From NCBI GenBank assembly GCA_965369385.1, contig CBDUQP010000004.1, positions 1 through 61,368 of the forward strand: a stretch of 61,368 nt of DNA, given 5' to 3'. The notes beneath the pieces are model-generated. The model worked only from the letters and a program-made list of their open reading frames with translations. It did not search any database and was not told the DNA's origin. A program made the position numbers and the translations under genes. Each line of letters starts with the position of its first letter. The stretch's first letter is position 1. Below are positions 25,790 through 34,966 of this stretch, in pieces. Source of the stretch: CBDUQP01 sp965369385. Lineage in GTDB: Bacteria; Planctomycetota; Phycisphaerae; SM23-33.

Positions 25790-28669
25790 TCAGGAGACAG
25801 GGGCATTCTGTGCGGGATTTACGTTTAACGGCACATTTGCCAGGGCCTGCTTCAACAGAACTGGGGCGATGGGCTTGGATACATAAGCATCCATGCCAAA
25901 GTCCAGGCACTTCTGCTCATATCCACTCATGGCATGAGCAGTCATGGCTATTATCCACATGTGGCCGCCATGTTGGCTCTCATGCTCACGAATGGCGACG
26001 GTGGCTTCGTCCCCGCCCATTTCAGGCATCTGGATATCCATCAGTATGGCATCGAATGCCCCGGCCAAGTAGGCATCGACGCCTTGACGCCCGTTCTCGG
26101 CAAGAGTGACCGAATGCCCCCACTTCTCGAGAAGTTTCACAGCCAGCTTCTGATTGACCCGATTGTCTTCAACAAGCAGTATCTCCAGTTTCCTGTCGGG
26201 TGTGTCAGAGCTGGGTGTATCGTTGTCTGCGGTACTATCAGCCTGTGTCTCACGGCCGATCGTTTCGGCAATCACACTGATCAGATCAGCCTGACTAATG
26301 GGTTTCGTCAGGTGTTTGGCAATGCCCATCTCTTTGCAGCACTTGTTCTCTTCCGGCGATCCCGCCGATGAGAGCATCATTATGGTCTCCTCCCTGTCGG
26401 AATCTCCCCTTCCTTCCATGATACTCCTGGCAAGTTGGAAGCCGTCGATGTCGGGCATGCAGACATCAAGTATGTGGAGTCCAAACGGGCGGCCTTCAGC
26501 GCGAGCACGGTAGACCAACTCCATGGCCGATTCCGCACCATCAGCAAACGAAACCGTCAATTGCAGGTTTGCCATCATGCCCTGCAGGACTCGCCGATTG
26601 GTATCGTTATCGTCCACAACAAGAATCGGTATGTCACGTACACGACTTGCCAACTGTGTGGCAAATGGTGCCACATCAGCATCCGACTCGGCAAACTTCG
26701 CGACAAAGTGGAATGTGCTTCCCAAGCCAACAACTGAATCAACCCATATCCTTCCGCCCATCATCTCGACAATCTGTTTCGAAATGGTCAGTCCAAGACC
26801 GGTACCGCCATATCGCCTTGTTGTAGAACCATCTTCCTGTTCGAAAGCGCTGAATACGCTCCCCAGAGCGTCCTTGCTGATCCCCACACCTGTATCGCGA
26901 ATACTGAAGTGAAGAGCAGTCTCCTCTGTGCCCTGATCCTCCACCCCCACGCTTACAACTATCTCTCCGGTTTGGGTGAACTTCAGAGAGTTACCGACGA
27001 GATTCACTATCACCTGTCTCAGTCGATACGGGTCTCCAACCATCATTGCCGGCACGTCAGAGGCAATATCGCATATCAGTTCGAGCCCCTTGGTCTTCGC
27101 TCGCAGCGCCATCGTACCAAGCGTGTCAGTCAGAACCTTGCGTAGATCGAAGTCGACCTCCTCCATCTCCAAACGCCCGGCCTCGATCTTTGAGAAATCC
27201 AGAATATCATCGATTATCCGCATCAAGGTATCTGCTGATTCCGAGGCAAGCGACAGGTATTCCTTCTGCTCGTCAGTAGGATTGGTTTCCAGAGCCAGAT
27301 GTGTCATGCCCATGATGCCATTCATCGGAGTTCGTATCTCGTGACTCATCCTTGCCAGGAACTCGCTCTTGGCCCGACTTGCAGTCTCGGCGGCTTCCAC
27401 AGCCACCTGCAGCTCGGCCGTGCGATCATCCACAAGTCGCTCCAAGCCGTCTCGATGCTCTCGCAGTTCCATGTCGGCCTGTTTGGCGGCGGTGATGTCC
27501 CGGAAATACCATACGCGGCCCAAGTATTCGTCATTGGCCCCGATCATCGGCGAGGAGTAGCGGTCAAGTATCCGGCCGTCAGAAAGCTCCACTTCTTCAC
27601 GAGTCCGTTCATGCTCATTCTCGTATATCTGTTGAACTCTAGACAAGAACTCATCAGGATCCTTGAGCTGCAACTTAATGCTGTCCAGCAGTTCTTGATC
27701 CGTCAGTTCTTCAGCATGCTCGACAGGCACATGCCATATCTCGCAAAATGGCCTATTGCATGAAATCACCCCGCCGCGTCTATCGACAACAAGTATCCCG
27801 TCGATTGCCACTTCCTGTTGCGTTGTCAGGATGGTGTTCCTGAATCTGAGGGCCTTTTCGCGTCCCTGGATTGCGTCAGCCATATCGTTGTATGCATTTG
27901 ACAAATCCGCGAGTTCATCTTTTCCTACGTCATTGCAGCGAACTGCCAGATCGCCGGCCGCCATTCTTGACGTGGCTCGGGAAAGCTCGCTCAGCGGTCT
28001 CAGGCTCCTGCAAACTGTGAAGTAGATCAGTGCCGCCAGCAAAACCGAACATCCTCCTGCCAGAGCAGCCAGGAATCGGGTTTCCGCCTTCACTGCTGAA
28101 TGCACCAGTGCCACCGGAATCCCGACCCGGAATTGCCCCCACCGCCTTCCCTTCACGATGATGGGCGAGGAGAATTCAAAGTAGCGGCAACCATCTGCAC
28201 CCGTCAGCACAACAGGTTTAGTGTGGTCGCGTTTGGTAGTCCCGTCACATACCGCCAGAGCTTCCGTCTTGAGCTTGCTCAACTCGGGATCAGTATGGAC
28301 CGGAGTGTAGCCATCGTTATTGGTGGCACAGGCATAGTAGATCGGATCAGCATCCAGGAAGGACTCCTGAATTGTTTTCAGATTCCGATCGAAGTAGTAA
28401 TCATATTCCGTGTGATACCTAAGAGTCGAGGCCCCACGAATCGGAACATACTGGGATGCAAATATCTGCTCGGTCGTAAATATCCCATTAGCGACCGCCT
28501 TCTCTATCACATAGGCAGTCATCTGCGCGCCAAGCAACGCATTCTGTCTGCCCTGCTCGGCGTAGTCGCGTGTAATCGTGCTATACATCTGATAGCCGAC
28601 TCCAACCACGAGGAAAATCGACGACAGCAGAAGTCCGCCCAACAAGATAAATGTGATTCTCTTGGCCAT
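25790..28669 (-). CDS. hybrid sensor histidine kinase (sensor-HAMP-PAS-HisKA-HATPase-REC-REC)
   Basis: Membrane kinase of 959 aa. Two membrane helices (about 5-25 and 200-220) bracket an extracytoplasmic sensor. HAMP covers about 222-275 and PAS about 280-395 (DGILVVDRRGGVISCN). HisKA has FLARMSHEIRTPMNGIMG with the phospho-His near 443. HATPase follows with N-box QVIVNLVGNSLKF, DTGVGI and GGTGLGLTISK. Two receiver domains come next: ILVVDDN...ILDVCMPDIDG and ILLVEDN...LMDIQMPEMGG, both with Asp and the later Lys (TKP, SKP). No separate response regulator with an output domain is nearby, so output is unclear. It starts 9 nt after the binding-lipoprotein gene and probably works with it. Confidence 0.95.
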   Translation of the reverse strand: MAKRITFILLGGLLLSSIFLVVGVGYQMYSTITRDYAEQGRQNALLGAQMTAYVIEKAVANGIFTTEQIFASQYVPIRGASTLRYHTEYDYYFDRNLKTIQESFLDADPIYYACATNNDGYTPVHTDPELSKLKTEALAVCDGTTKRDHTKPVVLTGADGCRYFEFSSPIIVKGRRWGQFRVGIPVALVHSAVKAETRFLAALAGGCSVLLAALIYFTVCRSLRPLSELSRATSRMAAGDLAVRCNDVGKDELADLSNAYNDMADAIQGREKALRFRNTILTTQQEVAIDGILVVDRRGGVISCNRPFCEIWHVPVEHAEELTDQELLDSIKLQLKDPDEFLSRVQQIYENEHERTREEVELSDGRILDRYSSPMIGANDEYLGRVWYFRDITAAKQADMELREHRDGLERLVDDRTAELQVAVEAAETASRAKSEFLARMSHEIRTPMNGIMGMTHLALETNPTDEQKEYLSLASESADTLMRIIDDILDFSKIEAGRLEMEEVDFDLRKVLTDTLGTMALRAKTKGLELICDIASDVPAMMVGDPYRLRQVIVNLVGNSLKFTQTGEIVVSVGVEDQGTEETALHFSIRDTGVGISKDALGSVFSAFEQEDGSTTRRYGGTGLGLTISKQIVEMMGGRIWVDSVVGLGSTFHFVAKFAESDADVAPFATQLASRVRDIPILVVDDNDTNRRVLQGMMANLQLTVSFADGAESAMELVYRARAEGRPFGLHILDVCMPDIDGFQLARSIMEGRGDSDREETIMMLSSAGSPEENKCCKEMGIAKHLTKPISQADLISVIAETIGRETQADSTADNDTPSSDTPDRKLEILLVEDNRVNQKLAVKLLEKWGHSVTLAENGRQGVDAYLAGAFDAILMDIQMPEMGGDEATVAIREHESQHGGHMWIIAMTAHAMSGYEQKCLDFGMDAYVSKPIAPVLLKQALANVPLNVNPAQNAPVS

Positions 28670-28678
28670 GTTATTGCT

Positions 28679-29749
28679 CTACGGCACCAGCGTGGTGTTC
28701 TCCATCACGTCAGCAGACATCTTCACCTTGAAACGCCCAGCCTGGTTGCGATTGATCATACGCGTTCCGATCTTCGCCATGGTGATCGGCAACGATTCCG
28801 GAGCTACGCCGGCAAGAATCTTACACGCATACCCCGCCGCCAACTCGCCATGCTCAAACGACGACTCAACGACACCGGCCAGAGCACCATCCTTTATAGT
28901 AAAACTGAGAACGCCCATGATTGGCACTTCTGAGTTGGCCTCAGTCCATCCCATCACCTTCTTGGGAGACATGCTCTGAGTGGAGTTCGGCGTCTGCTTG
29001 AGTGTGTGATAGTTGTAGACAAGCACTGCATCCACGCTCTTGTTGTAGCGGATGACAGCACGTTTCCACTCTTCAAGATCGTTCGTCAGTTTGTACTCGA
29101 TAACGTTGGCTTCGGCGAGCTGCTCTTTCATGTAACTGAGCACCGCAATTGACGTGGAGTCATTGCAACTGAGAACTGCTATCTTTTTCGTGGGCCAAAG
29201 CTTCTTGAAAAACTCCACAGTGGGCCTGAACTGGCATCTTTCGAGGATCCCGGTAATGTTACGAGCGGGATATCCATACTTCGAAGGATCCGCGTTCACG
29301 CCACAGAATACTATCGGCAGTTGCTTGCCAACGTACTTCATGCCGAAAAATTCCTGGGCGTTATCGTCGGCAGTAATAACAATGTCAGGCTTCCATTCGG
29401 ACACCTTCCGCATCGCAAGCTTACCGGCCTCAACCATGAAGAGCTTGTCAGCGTTCCGCTTGGTATCCATATAATGAATAGACAACTCAACTCCCGTGTC
29501 CTTCAGCGCTTCGCGAACACCCTTGTTTAGCTCAGCAACCCAAGGGTATTGGGCATGATAGCTATGAACAAGCAGAACTCGTTTGCCTTTAATGGATTGC
29601 GCCACATTTGCTCGAGATTTGGTTGTTTCTTTACCAGGGTGTATCTTCTTCGTCGGAGCCTTCTCCTGACAAGACGTCAGACAGACTACAATCGCAATCG
29701 AAACTACCCATACAACAAGCCCCGTCTTCTTGGAAATCGCCCAGTTCAT
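28679..29749 (-). CDS. ABC-type substrate-binding lipoprotein (ABC_sub_bind family)
   Basis: Protein of 356 aa. The signal ends in the lipobox VCLTSC near residue 27, so it should be membrane-anchored outside the cytoplasm. The mature part has the two-lobed binding-protein pattern: KRVLLVHSYHAQYPWVAELN, PDIVITADDNAQEFFG, LPIVFCGVNADPSKYG and KIAVLSCNDSTSIAVLSYM. The ribosome site AAAGGAG precedes the ATG. No permease or ATPase gene is adjacent; instead a hybrid histidine kinase follows by 9 nt, so it most likely presents a ligand to the kinase. The ligand is unknown. Confidence 0.88.
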   Translation of the reverse strand: MNWAISKKTGLVVWVVSIAIVVCLTSCQEKAPTKKIHPGKETTKSRANVAQSIKGKRVLLVHSYHAQYPWVAELNKGVREALKDTGVELSIHYMDTKRNADKLFMVEAGKLAMRKVSEWKPDIVITADDNAQEFFGMKYVGKQLPIVFCGVNADPSKYGYPARNITGILERCQFRPTVEFFKKLWPTKKIAVLSCNDSTSIAVLSYMKEQLAEANVIEYKLTNDLEEWKRAVIRYNKSVDAVLVYNYHTLKQTPNSTQSMSPKKVMGWTEANSEVPIMGVLSFTIKDGALAGVVESSFEHGELAAGYACKILAGVAPESLPITMAKIGTRMINRNQAGRFKVKMSADVMENTTLVP

Positions 29750-30362
29750 ACTTATGGCTCCTTTCGTCAGAAACTGCAGAAGATTGTTCTAGTAGCATGA
29801 TCGTCACTTTTCGGTGACACCTTCAATAATATCACATCCTTGTACCCCGCGACTACAACTACAGTGACGTTAGAAGCTTACACCACACGTTTCCCACAGA
29901 GTAGACATACCGTAGTGATCTTTGACGTCGAACGCGACTGGCCCATGGGTGTGGTCAACAGCATTGTCACGCTGCGAATCTCGGGCGGCAGGTTCAAGGC
30001 AGCTCCGCAAGTCGAGCAAGCATTCGACGGAACACCCGGCGGATTCCAGAGCCACAATCAGACTACAGAAGTTGCGGCCGATGGCGACGACTGGCTGGTA
30101 ACGATGCAACTTGCACCTCACCGAACGGTAACGCTGCGATAACCCATCTTGATATTGCCGAGAGATCGGCGAATGAAGCAAAAGAAAAGCCCGGGGCAAT
30201 GCCTCTGGCTTCTTCATAACTCTAGTGCTCCGTCCCACGAATAATGACCGATGGCAACCTGCCAGTAGTCCCGATGTATATCGGGAGCAGGCAACATCTT
30301 ATGAAGACTTAATACCCATCAGTTTCGCCGGGACAAAGAACTAGTAATATGTATTACAGTCG
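29750..30362. other. intergenic, possible degraded coding remnant
   Basis: About 610 nt between divergent genes. A 100-codon plus-strand frame (29840-30142) ends with residues WLVTMQLAPHRTVTLR that resemble the end strand of a glycosidase beta-domain, but it has no ribosome site or catalytic part. I treat it as a possible remnant, not a gene. Confidence 0.3.
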
Positions 30363-30704
30363 CTATGCGGCGACAGAACCGGCCACCAGCTCGGATTCGA
30401 CGATCTCTGCGGGCTCGACAACTTCGGCGAGATCGGGCTCCACCCAGATCACGCTATCCATGCCGAAACGTCCCGGTTCTACACCAAACGCGGCATAGTC
30501 GGTGAACCATTCGCCATCGGCGCAGTACCTGAACCTGTACTCACCAGCGGGAAGTCTGAGATCGGCAGTCCAATGCCCGTTTTCGTCGCGGGTCATCGCC
30601 AGTTCGCCATTGCGCCAATCGTTGAAATCGCCAGCCACAAACACATCTTTCGCTTTGGGACGATAGAACGTGAATTCAACTTGCTGGCCATGCGTATTTA
30701 CCAT
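30363..30704 (-). CDS. stand-alone glycogen-binding (CBM48/AMPK-type) domain protein
   Basis: Protein of 113 aa. The ATG at 30704 is preceded by AAAGGA, and the longer frame has no ribosome site. Residues about 5-85 match an AMPK/CBM48-type carbohydrate-binding module: QVEFTFYRPKAKDVFVAGDFNDW, then HWTADLRLPAGEYRFRYCAD and GEWFTDYAAFGVEP. An acidic tail follows (EVVEPAEIVESE). No catalytic domain is attached. It may bind glycogen or another alpha-glucan, or act as a subunit of a larger complex. No glycogen genes are adjacent. Confidence 0.88.
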   Translation of the reverse strand: MVNTHGQQVEFTFYRPKAKDVFVAGDFNDWRNGELAMTRDENGHWTADLRLPAGEYRFRYCADGEWFTDYAAFGVEPGRFGMDSVIWVEPDLAEVVEPAEIVESELVAGSVAA

Positions 30705-30800
30705 TCTTCTTTTCCTTTGTCCGCGGATACACCCTGCGACCCCCCCCAACATCCGCATAATCCGCACATCCAGAAGCCCATACGAAGCTAGAATCGGCAA

Positions 30801-31691
30801 TTACTAGGGGCAACTTGAATACATCCTCATATTTTGTAGATATTAGCGACCAATCGGCTCTGTATAGAGCATAATATTTCTTCTTGCGCCCTGTGTCATA
30901 AGGGGCTACATGATGGTCTATGAAGACCAGCAAGAGTACGCTCACTGTGGCGCGTCTCGGCCTACTTCACCAAACGATGCAAGAATCACCGAGGACACCT
31001 GTAGGTATCCGAAGCTCTCGGCCGTCTGCGACACGGCCAAGGTTTTCTGCCGGTCCGCAACATCGAAATCCGCAACCACCCAATGCACGAAGAATAGCCC
31101 ATCGCACTCGGTTGGCAGGTGGCTAGATAACCGCTGGTGAGCCGCCCCGCAATCCAACACACAAGCTGGATACGTATTGTTGTTTCACGTGATCTACTGA
31201 CACGCTGCTTGCCTGCCTTGTTCCAGAATATCCAACTTCCGCGAGATATTCTTGAATCGAGGAACATCCATAGTCGGCCCGTTGCACTTCGGATATGAGT
31301 TCGCCTGCTCTTGGACGTTGTAAACAGTGTTTTTTGCGTAATTTGCCGAATTTCATTGTAATTCAGTTGGATATCTGCAATTATCTCCCTCCGCTTCGGG
31401 GGCCTCGAGAAGCATCGATTCGCTGAAGCACACTCCTTTCCGCGTACTTGGCTATCCAAATATCCACAATGGCCACGCTACGAGTTGAAATCGACCACTG
31501 AAGCTCCGGTTTGGGCCTGATATCAGGGTCACGATATGTTTTCTGACGCCGACATCACTGTTTGAAGTATGAGTGTGACGCTGCGGCCAGTTCCAGATGT
31601 TGTTACTGGAAAGTTCTGGACGCCAGGCCGCTGAAGCTGGCGTGAATAATTGATTGTGCATTAGAGAGTAAGAGTAGAGGTAAAGCCGCAA
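30801..31691. other. long intergenic stretch, no gene recognised
   Basis: About 890 nt between the CBM48 gene and the SulP gene. Minus-strand open frames occur (for example 30942-31160 and 30986-31459) but show no ribosome site, family motif or coherent composition. No hairpin repeat comparable to those at 15.4 or 46.3 kb is seen. It could be decayed coding sequence. Confidence 0.5.
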
Positions 31692-33410
31692 ATGATTGAT
31701 CTGATAATTAAGCGTCAAAAGAACTTGAAGAATGAATTGTTGTCCGGGCTGACGGTTGCTTTGGCATTGGTACCAGAGGCGGTTGCTTTTGCTTTTGTGG
31801 CCGGGGTCGATCCGATGGTTGGCCTCTGGGCCGCGTTCTTTGTTGGCTTCATCACCTCGGTGTTCGGCGGCAGGCCTGGCATGATATCCGGCGCTACCGG
31901 TGCGATGGCAGTTGTCATGACTGCCTTTGTTGTGCTCTATGGTTTGGAATACCTTTTTGCTGCGGTCGTGCTATGTGGCATCATCCAGACACTATCCGGC
32001 GTGTTTCGCATAGGGAAGTTTGTCAGGCTTCTGCCCCACTCGGTCATGCTTGGTTTTGTTAATGGCTTGGCGATTGTTATCGGTATGGCTCAGCTCGGAC
32101 AGCTCAAAGAGAATCAACATATCGTCTATAATGCCGGCAAGGGCGTTTTTGAGATAGCAAGCCAATGGATGGATGGTCCGGCTATGCTTATCACCATCGG
32201 TCTCATACTTCTTACTATGGGCATCATCTATGCCCTGCCAAAGCTGACCAAAGCCATACCCGGAACACTCGTAGCCATTATTGTGGTCACACTGCTGGTC
32301 CAGTTCACATCGATAGATGCCGTAACAGTGAACGATTTTGTCGAATCTCGAAACGCAATAGCACAAGAGAAGAACCATAAGAGTGAATTGTTCGACAAGT
32401 TGAAGGGCGACCTGAAAGTCTCTCAGATAGAAGCCAAGGGAAAAGAAATCGCAGCCGCCAGCATGGAAATCCCGCCAGCCACGCAAACCCGCAAAGCAGG
32501 CACTTTCCTGATCCCCAGGATCCCGATGAGTTTCAAGAGTCTGAGCATCATTTTCGGCCTCGCACTCACCCTGGCCGCTATCGGGCTGATCGAGTCGCTG
32601 ATGACCTTGACCCTGGTGGATGAACTCACCGGAACCCGTGGTAATGGTAATCGCGAATGCATAGGCCAGGGTGTTGCCAATATCGTCTCAGGGCTCTTCG
32701 GGAGTATGGGCGGTTGTGCGATGATAGGCCAATCAATGATCAACATTCGTTCAGGCGGCAGAAGCAGACTTTCCGGCCTCGTCGCCGCCCTGTTCCTATT
32801 GGCTGTAATTCTGTTTCCGCCACTTTGGAAGTGCGTAGGGATGATTCCTGTCTCTGCACTGATTGGTGTTATGTTCATCGTTGTGATTGCAACATTTGAA
32901 TGGACCAGCCTGCGCCTGTGGGGCCGCATTCCACGCAGCGATATATGCGTTATCGTAACGGTCTCGGCCATGACTGTCATCCTTGACCTGGCTATAGCAG
33001 TGGCGGCTGGGGTAATCATCTCGGCGCTCGTCTTCGCGTGGAGAAAATCGAAACAGATCAGTGCCAATATCCGCGATGAGGACGGCACACGAACATATGT
33101 ATTGAGTGGCCCGCTGTTCTTCGGTTCGGTAACGAGCTTCAAAGACATCTTCAATCCCGACGACGATCCGGAGAAGGTCATCATCGAGTTCCGCAACTGC
33201 CACGTTTACGACCATTCAGCCCTGGAGGCCATCAGCGTCATCGGCGAGCGATACCGCAATCAGAACAAGAACATAGTGCTCAGGCACCTCAGCAAGGAAT
33301 GCCAGACCCTCCTCAAGAACGCCGGCAACATCATCGAAGTTGACCTGGCCGAAGACCCCGACTACCACGTAGCCATCAACTCAATGAAGGCCGAGACGCA
33401 TAACCAATAG
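31692..33410 (+). CDS. SulP-family anion transporter with C-terminal STAS domain
   Basis: Membrane transporter of 572 aa. SulP proteins move sulfate, bicarbonate or related anions. The N-terminal region SGLTVALALVPEAVAFAFVAG is the family signature, followed by about 11-14 helices. IESLMTLTLVDELTGTRGN and GGCAMIGQSMINIRSGGRSRLSG are the conserved second signature. The STAS domain is at about 465-560 (VIIEFRNCHVYDHSALEAI). A hydrophilic insert of ~70 residues (about 215-285, charged and helical) breaks the usual helix spacing. The substrate cannot be told. No partner genes are adjacent. Confidence 0.93.
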   Translation: MIDLIIKRQKNLKNELLSGLTVALALVPEAVAFAFVAGVDPMVGLWAAFFVGFITSVFGGRPGMISGATGAMAVVMTAFVVLYGLEYLFAAVVLCGIIQTLSGVFRIGKFVRLLPHSVMLGFVNGLAIVIGMAQLGQLKENQHIVYNAGKGVFEIASQWMDGPAMLITIGLILLTMGIIYALPKLTKAIPGTLVAIIVVTLLVQFTSIDAVTVNDFVESRNAIAQEKNHKSELFDKLKGDLKVSQIEAKGKEIAAASMEIPPATQTRKAGTFLIPRIPMSFKSLSIIFGLALTLAAIGLIESLMTLTLVDELTGTRGNGNRECIGQGVANIVSGLFGSMGGCAMIGQSMINIRSGGRSRLSGLVAALFLLAVILFPPLWKCVGMIPVSALIGVMFIVVIATFEWTSLRLWGRIPRSDICVIVTVSAMTVILDLAIAVAAGVIISALVFAWRKSKQISANIRDEDGTRTYVLSGPLFFGSVTSFKDIFNPDDDPEKVIIEFRNCHVYDHSALEAISVIGERYRNQNKNIVLRHLSKECQTLLKNAGNIIEVDLAEDPDYHVAINSMKAETHNQ

Positions 33411-33454
33411 AGTTCTCAAAGAAGAAGGCCCGCCCTTGTGTGCAGACATGTGGC

Positions 33455-33494
33455 GGGGACTGACTCCGGAGCGATAGCGGAGGTGCCTGTCCCC
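33455..33494. repeat. GGGGAC...GTCCCC hairpin downstream of the SulP gene
   Basis: Stem ggggac / gtcccc enclosing ctccg / cggag. It lies about 45 nt after the transporter stop and may end its transcript. The ends resemble the GGGACAGTCCC repeats elsewhere in the window. Confidence 0.5.
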
Positions 33495-33724
33495 TTCGCG
33501 CATCACAAGATGGCCGAACGGGCAGCGGCCGGTTTCGCGGCTGCGTCATGCAGGTGACGGTGGCCGGGTAAACTGAGTAGTCGGAGCGAATCCGAACAAC
33601 AGCCAATTCACGTGAATCACGGCAATTGTCGCACATCTCTAAATAACGCTGCGAGAATGCCTTCAAAAGCGAGCCATTTCCCTTGACACGATCAGGCGTT
33701 TCTGGATAATGCCCTGTCTGTACC

Positions 33725-33798
33725 CGGGGCGTAGCTCAGCTTGGTAGAGTGCTTGACTGGGGGTCAAGAGGTCGCAGGTTCAATTCCTGTCGCCCCGA
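33725..33798 (+). tRNA. tRNA-Pro (anticodon GGG)
   Basis: A 74-nt cloverleaf. Acceptor cggggcg / cgccccg, D-arm gctc...gagt with loop agcttggta, and anticodon stem cttga / tcaag around ctggggg (anticodon GGG). T-arm gcagg / cctgt with ttcaatt, then discriminator A. CCA is not encoded. It is followed after 3 nt by a strong terminator. Confidence 0.97.
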
Positions 33799-33801
33799 GT
33801 C

Positions 33802-33832
33802 AAGAAAACCCCGCGAGAGCGGGGTTTTCTTG
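33802..33832 (+). terminator. Rho-independent terminator of tRNA-Pro
   Basis: Perfect stem aagaaaaccccgc / gcggggttttctt with a short loop, directly after the tRNA. Confidence 0.9.
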
Positions 33833-34227
33833 AATAGAGCAGATGAGCAGTAGAACAGTTGAGCAGGTGAAACAACAAAGACGTAATGCCCTTCGCGAGT
33901 CGGATCGCAAATAGGTGGCTCATCCGCGGTCTCCTGGCCACAAGCGAAGCAAGTGGCGAATCTCCTGTTCACCTATTCAATCCGTTTCTTCGCCGTCCAG
34001 CAGCCGCAAGAGTGGGCCTCTTTCTTTGGGATTCTTAGACCGAACGAAGTGAGGTTTTGAACCTGCGGCCGCGGGCTCGCGCAGCGAGAACGCCAGGTCG
34101 CAGTTCACGCCGCAGGCGCCTGCGAAGCGGAAATCCTGTCACGTCCAGCTAGCGTCTTGATGTTTAAAAAAGGCCTTCCGCAAAGAAACGGATGGCTTCT
34201 TTCTTCTGCAACGGCTAATTTCCATTG
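33833..34227. other. intergenic after tRNA-Pro
   Basis: About 395 nt without a supported gene. A minus-strand open frame (33736-33972) reads GRQELNLRPLDPQS across the tRNA and is a tRNA shadow. No att-like repeat of the tRNA end was noticed downstream. Confidence 0.5.
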
Positions 34228-34788
34228 ATGCCCATGGATAAACCGTTCAAACATTCGAAGGAGATGGCCAAATCGCCGGTCCCCTGCCATCAGCCAATCG
34301 AGTTCTGCGGAATCGACAGCGCCCCTCGCGGGACGATTTTCCGGCTGCTGACAGAGAGTTACAACGGCTGGCCGGATCGCGAGAGCAAACTCGACGTCTG
34401 GCGGTCTACCGATCGGGACTTCTTCGACAATCCAAATACCATCGGGGCCTGTGTGATATTCACGCTGCAAGCCGACCAGATCGTCGGCTTCGTCTCTTGG
34501 GACCCCAGGCAGTTCCCCACCGCCGTGATCGGCAACAATTGCGTCCTGCCGACATGCCGGAACCGCGGAATCGGCAAGAGGCAACTTGTGCATGCTCTCG
34601 AGGCCCTGGCAGCCAAGGGGTTCCACCGGGCAACGGTGACGACCGGAGATAGTGACTTCTTCGCGCCGGCCAGGCGGATGTACACGTCATGTGGATTCGA
34701 GCAAGTGTCGGCGGAACCCGGCAACACTGCGTGCCCGGTAGCCTACTTTTTGAACTTAACGCAAATGCCCCGCCAAGACGCTGAGTGA
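34228..34788 (+). CDS. GNAT-family N-acetyltransferase
   Basis: Protein of about 186 aa with the GNAT fold, which transfers acetyl from acetyl-CoA to an amine. Seen: QADQIVGFVSWDPRQFPTAV (central strand), NNCVLPTCRNRGIGKRQL with the R/Q-x-x-G-x-G/A acetyl-CoA loop (RNRGIG), and ARRMYTSCGFEQVSAE near the end. The start is uncertain: TTG 34225, ATG 34228 and ATG 34234 lie together and none has a strong ribosome site. The substrate is unknown. It stands alone between tRNA-Pro and the chemoreceptor gene. Confidence 0.85.
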   Translation: MPMDKPFKHSKEMAKSPVPCHQPIEFCGIDSAPRGTIFRLLTESYNGWPDRESKLDVWRSTDRDFFDNPNTIGACVIFTLQADQIVGFVSWDPRQFPTAVIGNNCVLPTCRNRGIGKRQLVHALEALAAKGFHRATVTTGDSDFFAPARRMYTSCGFEQVSAEPGNTACPVAYFLNLTQMPRQDAE

Positions 34789-34823
34789 AGCACCTGCCAA
34801 GCCACGCCCTGCCTGCGCAAAGC

Positions 34824-34855
34824 AGGAGGCGAGAAGATGTCTTCCCGCCTCCTGT
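34824..34855. terminator. hairpin between convergent genes
   Basis: Stem caggaggcg / cgcctcctg with an intervening agaagatgtcttcc between the GNAT gene (+) and the chemoreceptor gene (-). Confidence 0.5.
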
Positions 34856-34966
34856 GGATTCATTTGCGTCTTGTTCGTCAGTTTCCGGCTTCCGTCTTCG
34901 CCTGCGGCTTCGCTCTGCGAGCTTCGTCGGCACAAGTCGTCGTGACAAGTCGCCCTGCCAAAAAAC

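Noticed and set aside
29840..30142. 100-codon frame as a real gene
   Set aside because: No ribosome site and only a weak resemblance to a glycosidase end strand; noted as a possible remnant.
33736..33972. Minus-strand open frame with GRQELNLRPLDPQS
   Set aside because: It is the antisense reading of the tRNA-Pro gene, a common false ORF.
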